Notes under the pieces: generated by a model | Databases searched by the model: none | Told to the model about the DNA's origin: nothing | What the model saw: the letters and a program-made list of their open reading frames with translations, nothing else | Source of the DNA: WGOA01 sp964429745 | GTDB lineage: Bacteria; Bacteroidota; Bacteroidia; Chitinophagales; BACL12 | DNA length: 8,557 nt | Assembly (NCBI GenBank): GCA_964429745.1 | Contig: CAYSDI010000122.1 | Span: 1 to 8,557 of the forward strand | Direction: 5' to 3' | Made by a program: the position numbers and the translations under genes | In this document: positions 6,562 through 8,557 of the stretch, piece by piece | How positions within the stretch are numbered: position 1 is the stretch's first letter | How the letters are laid out: each line of letters opens with the position of its first letter

Positions 6562-8557
6562 TAACGCCCATGGTCAAATACCAGTTTTTGGTCTACTACC
6601 GCGAGACGGAAGACCTGCTGGCTTTGCTCAAGCGCTCCGGTGTGCTGCACATTAAGCGCATGAAGCGCGAAGTGGACGAAGCTGCGCTGTCGGTGCGCCG
6701 CGAGTGGCTTTCGCTGCGGGCCCTACAGCAACACGTTGAGCGGGTGTTGCCCGAACGGGAAATCGAAGATTCCGCTATTCTTGATGCGTTCCGGCTGGAA
6801 GAATTGCCTGCGCTGCTCCAGGAATTGGACGATTTGGACCGCGATCTTCGCCGGCTTGTGGAAGACCGATTTCACTACCGCTTTTTTGGCACTTACGATG
6901 CCGACAAGATGACGGCCCTTAAGGCACGAGGACTGTACTTGCATCTGTTCAGTGTCGGCTTGGGAAAAATTCAGGCTGCCTGGAGCCAGGATTACGCGTT
7001 AGAGCCCCTGTTTGAAACGGGTCGAAAGAGCTTTTTTGTTGTGGTCAGCGATTTGGCGATTCCACCAGCCATCAAGGCACAGCAAGAGGCGTTTCCTGCG
7101 CGGTCACTTAACGAGTTAGACCTGGAAATCCAAAGCATGGAGGATCGGCGCAGGATCATTCGCCAGACTATGTTCGCGTTGCAAGACAACATTCGGCGGC
7201 ATTTGGCGGCCGAAATGGCCCGCCTTCAAGACAGTTTGCAGGACGGGAGTGCGCGGGCGCAGATGCTGCATTTGGGCGCTGGGAAAGTGGTAGCGTTGCA
7301 AGGGTTTCTTCCGGAAGACCAACAAGCGCACTTGGACACGGCCTTGGCGACCTCCGATGTATTTTACGTGAAGTCGCGGCCTGTACCGTCGGATGCACCG
7401 CCCATTTTGCTGCGCAACCCAGCCACGGCCAGCCTTTTTGAACCCATCGCGCGTTTGTTTGACCTGCCGCGCTATGCCGAGTTGGATCTGACGCCTTTTT
7501 TCACGCCGTTCTTCCTGTTGTTTTTCGGGCTCTGCCTCGGCGACGCCGGCTACGGCCTGCTCGTGCTCGTGGTGCTTCTGGCGTTGCGCCGCAAGGTTCC
7601 ATTGGAGTATCGACCCCTTTGGAAACTGGCTTTGGTGTTAGAAGGCGCGGCTGTCGTGATGGGGGCGCTGAGCGGCACCTTTTTCGGCATCAACCTTCTG
7701 GAGGTCTCCGTGCCCTGGTTGCGGCCAGTGCAAAATTATATGTTTAATTCTGACCAACTGTTCAACCTTGCGCTCGGGCTTGGCGCCGTGCAAATTTTAT
7801 TCGGCCTGATCTTGCGTGCCTGGAACCAAAAGAAACAATATGGTATGGTTTACGCGCTCTCGCCCATTGGCTGGATCGCTTTGCTTGCCGGCCTTGGCGG
7901 TGGAGCAGGTTTTGGTTTCTCGCCGGTGTTTCTGGTTTTGTGTGGGCTTGGTGTAGGGTTGGTGCTGTTCTTCAGTGACCCTGCGGCCGGGCTCCTTGGC
8001 CGTCTGGGGAAGGGCTTATGGGACCTCTACGGCATCACCGGTTACTTCGGCGACCTGCTCTCTTACATCCGCCTCTTTGCCCTGGGTTTAGCCGGCTCCA
8101 TCCTGGGATTTGTGGTTAACGACATCTCCCTTTCTATCCTGGGCAGCCATGCTATTCTAGGTCCGATTTTCTTCGTGGTCATGCTGCTGATTGGCCATAG
8201 CCTTAACATTTTAATTGCCAGCTTAGGCGCCTTCGTGCATCCCATGCGCCTCACCTTCGTGGAATTCTACAAAAACGCCGGATTCCAGGGCGGCGGCGAG
8301 CCTTATCAGCCCCTCCAGGAACTCGTTCAGGCTGCTGAGAACCATCCTTCGATCCGCCCGGCCCAGCCTTCGGTCATGCCCTCGAGCATTCCTTCGGCCC
8401 AGCCATCGGTCATGCCTTCGAGCATTCCTTCGGCCCAGCCATCGGCCATCCAGCCGTCCAATACTTCGCCCCATCCTTCGCCCATCCCTCCGTCCATCCC
8501 TCCGTCCATCCCTCCGTCCATCCCTTCGCCCATCCCTCCGTCCATCCCTCCGTCCAT
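6558..8557 (+). CDS. atpI: V/A-type ATPase membrane subunit I, 3' end outside window, with long repetitive tail
   Basis: Subunit I (equivalent to eukaryotic subunit a) is the membrane stator that forms the ion half-channels beside the proteolipid ring. I translated the frame from ATG 6558 (MITPMVKYQFLVYY) to the last base: 666 codons, no stop. Residues 1 to about 300 form the charged cytoplasmic domain with coiled-coil helices. The membrane domain starts near residue 315 with FFGLCLGDAGYG (GDAGYG at 328-333). Further hydrophobic segments lie near 357-378, 400-418, 430-470, 500-520 and 535-560. YIRLFALGLAG carries R505, the probable essential channel arginine, and HPMRLTFVEF carries R564, matching the second conserved arginine of the family. 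GFQGGGEPYQP (575-585) is where homologues normally end. From about residue 595 a Pro/Ser-rich repetitive tail of at least 70 residues follows in the same frame. The start overlaps the atpD stop (ATGA). A proteolipid gene is expected downstream. Confidence 0.93.
   Translation, partial: MITPMVKYQFLVYYRETEDLLALLKRSGVLHIKRMKREVDEAALSVRREWLSLRALQQHVERVLPEREIEDSAILDAFRLEELPALLQELDDLDRDLRRLVEDRFHYRFFGTYDADKMTALKARGLYLHLFSVGLGKIQAAWSQDYALEPLFETGRKSFFVVVSDLAIPPAIKAQQEAFPARSLNELDLEIQSMEDRRRIIRQTMFALQDNIRRHLAAEMARLQDSLQDGSARAQMLHLGAGKVVALQGFLPEDQQAHLDTALATSDVFYVKSRPVPSDAPPILLRNPATASLFEPIARLFDLPRYAELDLTPFFTPFFLLFFGLCLGDAGYGLLVLVVLLALRRKVPLEYRPLWKLALVLEGAAVVMGALSGTFFGINLLEVSVPWLRPVQNYMFNSDQLFNLALGLGAVQILFGLILRAWNQKKQYGMVYALSPIGWIALLAGLGGGAGFGFSPVFLVLCGLGVGLVLFFSDPAAGLLGRLGKGLWDLYGITGYFGDLLSYIRLFALGLAGSILGFVVNDISLSILGSHAILGPIFFVVMLLIGHSLNILIASLGAFVHPMRLTFVEFYKNAGFQGGGEPYQPLQELVQAAENHPSIRPAQPSVMPSSIPSAQPSVMPSSIPSAQPSAIQPSNTSPHPSPIPPSIPPSIPPSIPSPIPPSIPPS
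8364..8447 (+). repeat. 36-bp coding repeats in the subunit I tail (two and one-third copies)
   Basis: Copies occupy 8364-8399 and 8400-8435, with a 12-bp partial third copy at 8436-8447. Each full unit encodes QPSVMPSSIPSA. The two full copies differ at two bases, both third positions of proline codons, so the protein repeat is identical. Each unit is itself built on a four-codon period with Pro-Ser recurring every four residues. Confidence 0.9.
8484..8555 (+). repeat. Six 12-bp coding repeats (IPPS) running to the window edge
   Basis: The unit atccctccgtcc (Ile-Pro-Pro-Ser) is present six times in tandem. Copy four (8520-8531) is changed to atcccttcgccc (IPSP). The window ends two bases into a seventh unit, so the full copy number is unknown. 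The 12-bp period continues that of the preceding 36-bp repeats. The opposite strand is G-rich, with GG and GGG runs at short spacing. Confidence 0.92.

Noticed and set aside
8223..8557. Minus-strand open frames reading as Met/Asp/Gly/Glu repeats (MDGG units)
   Set aside because: They are the complement of the repeat tail, which is in frame with the strongly supported subunit I. Short repeats leave several frames open, and no start or domain supports minus-strand coding.

Overview
The window carries most of a V/A-type ATPase operon of the Bacteroidota/Chlamydia/Spirochaete kind, read left to right, behind the 3' end of an unrelated envelope-protein gene. Three things suggest a moderately GC-rich member of the Bacteroidota. 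The first gene looks like a DUF2279 protein, a family I know mainly from that phylum. The ATPase gene order is E, DUF2764, A, B, D, I. Almost no start codon has a Shine-Dalgarno sequence. I cannot name a genus.

Layout. Positions 1-990 hold a 5'-truncated DUF2279 gene. Positions 991-1370 are non-coding. They contain a small tandem array of alternating 14-bp and 12-bp units, interrupted by exactly 100 Ns (1159-1258). The 55 bases on each side of the Ns are identical, so this is probably an assembly join within a repeat. Positions 1371-8557 are one tightly packed operon: subunit E (1371-2078), the DUF2764 protein (2075-2878), catalytic subunit A (2875-4650), non-catalytic subunit B (4652-5971), central-stalk subunit D (5971-6561) and membrane subunit I (6558 to the window edge, no stop reached). 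Successive genes overlap by 1 or 4 bases or are separated by 1 base, so translation is probably coupled. The proteolipid gene (K) would be expected just past the right edge.

How the genes work together. A and B form the A3B3 head that couples ATP hydrolysis or synthesis to rotation. D is the central shaft. E is the peripheral stalk. I is the membrane stator beside the proteolipid ring. DUF2764 occupies the operon place where the C (d-like) subunit would be expected. No F, C or G gene is present in the window.

The most unusual feature is that two subunits, E and I, end in proline/serine-rich repetitive tails that start where their family folds normally finish. The E tail has about 36 residues, 20 of them proline, and includes four exact 9-bp repeats. 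The I tail has more than 70 residues built on a 12-bp (four-codon, Pro-Ser) period, with two 36-bp repeats and then six 12-bp repeats. It is still open when the window ends inside the repeat. I do not know such tails as a normal property of these subunits.
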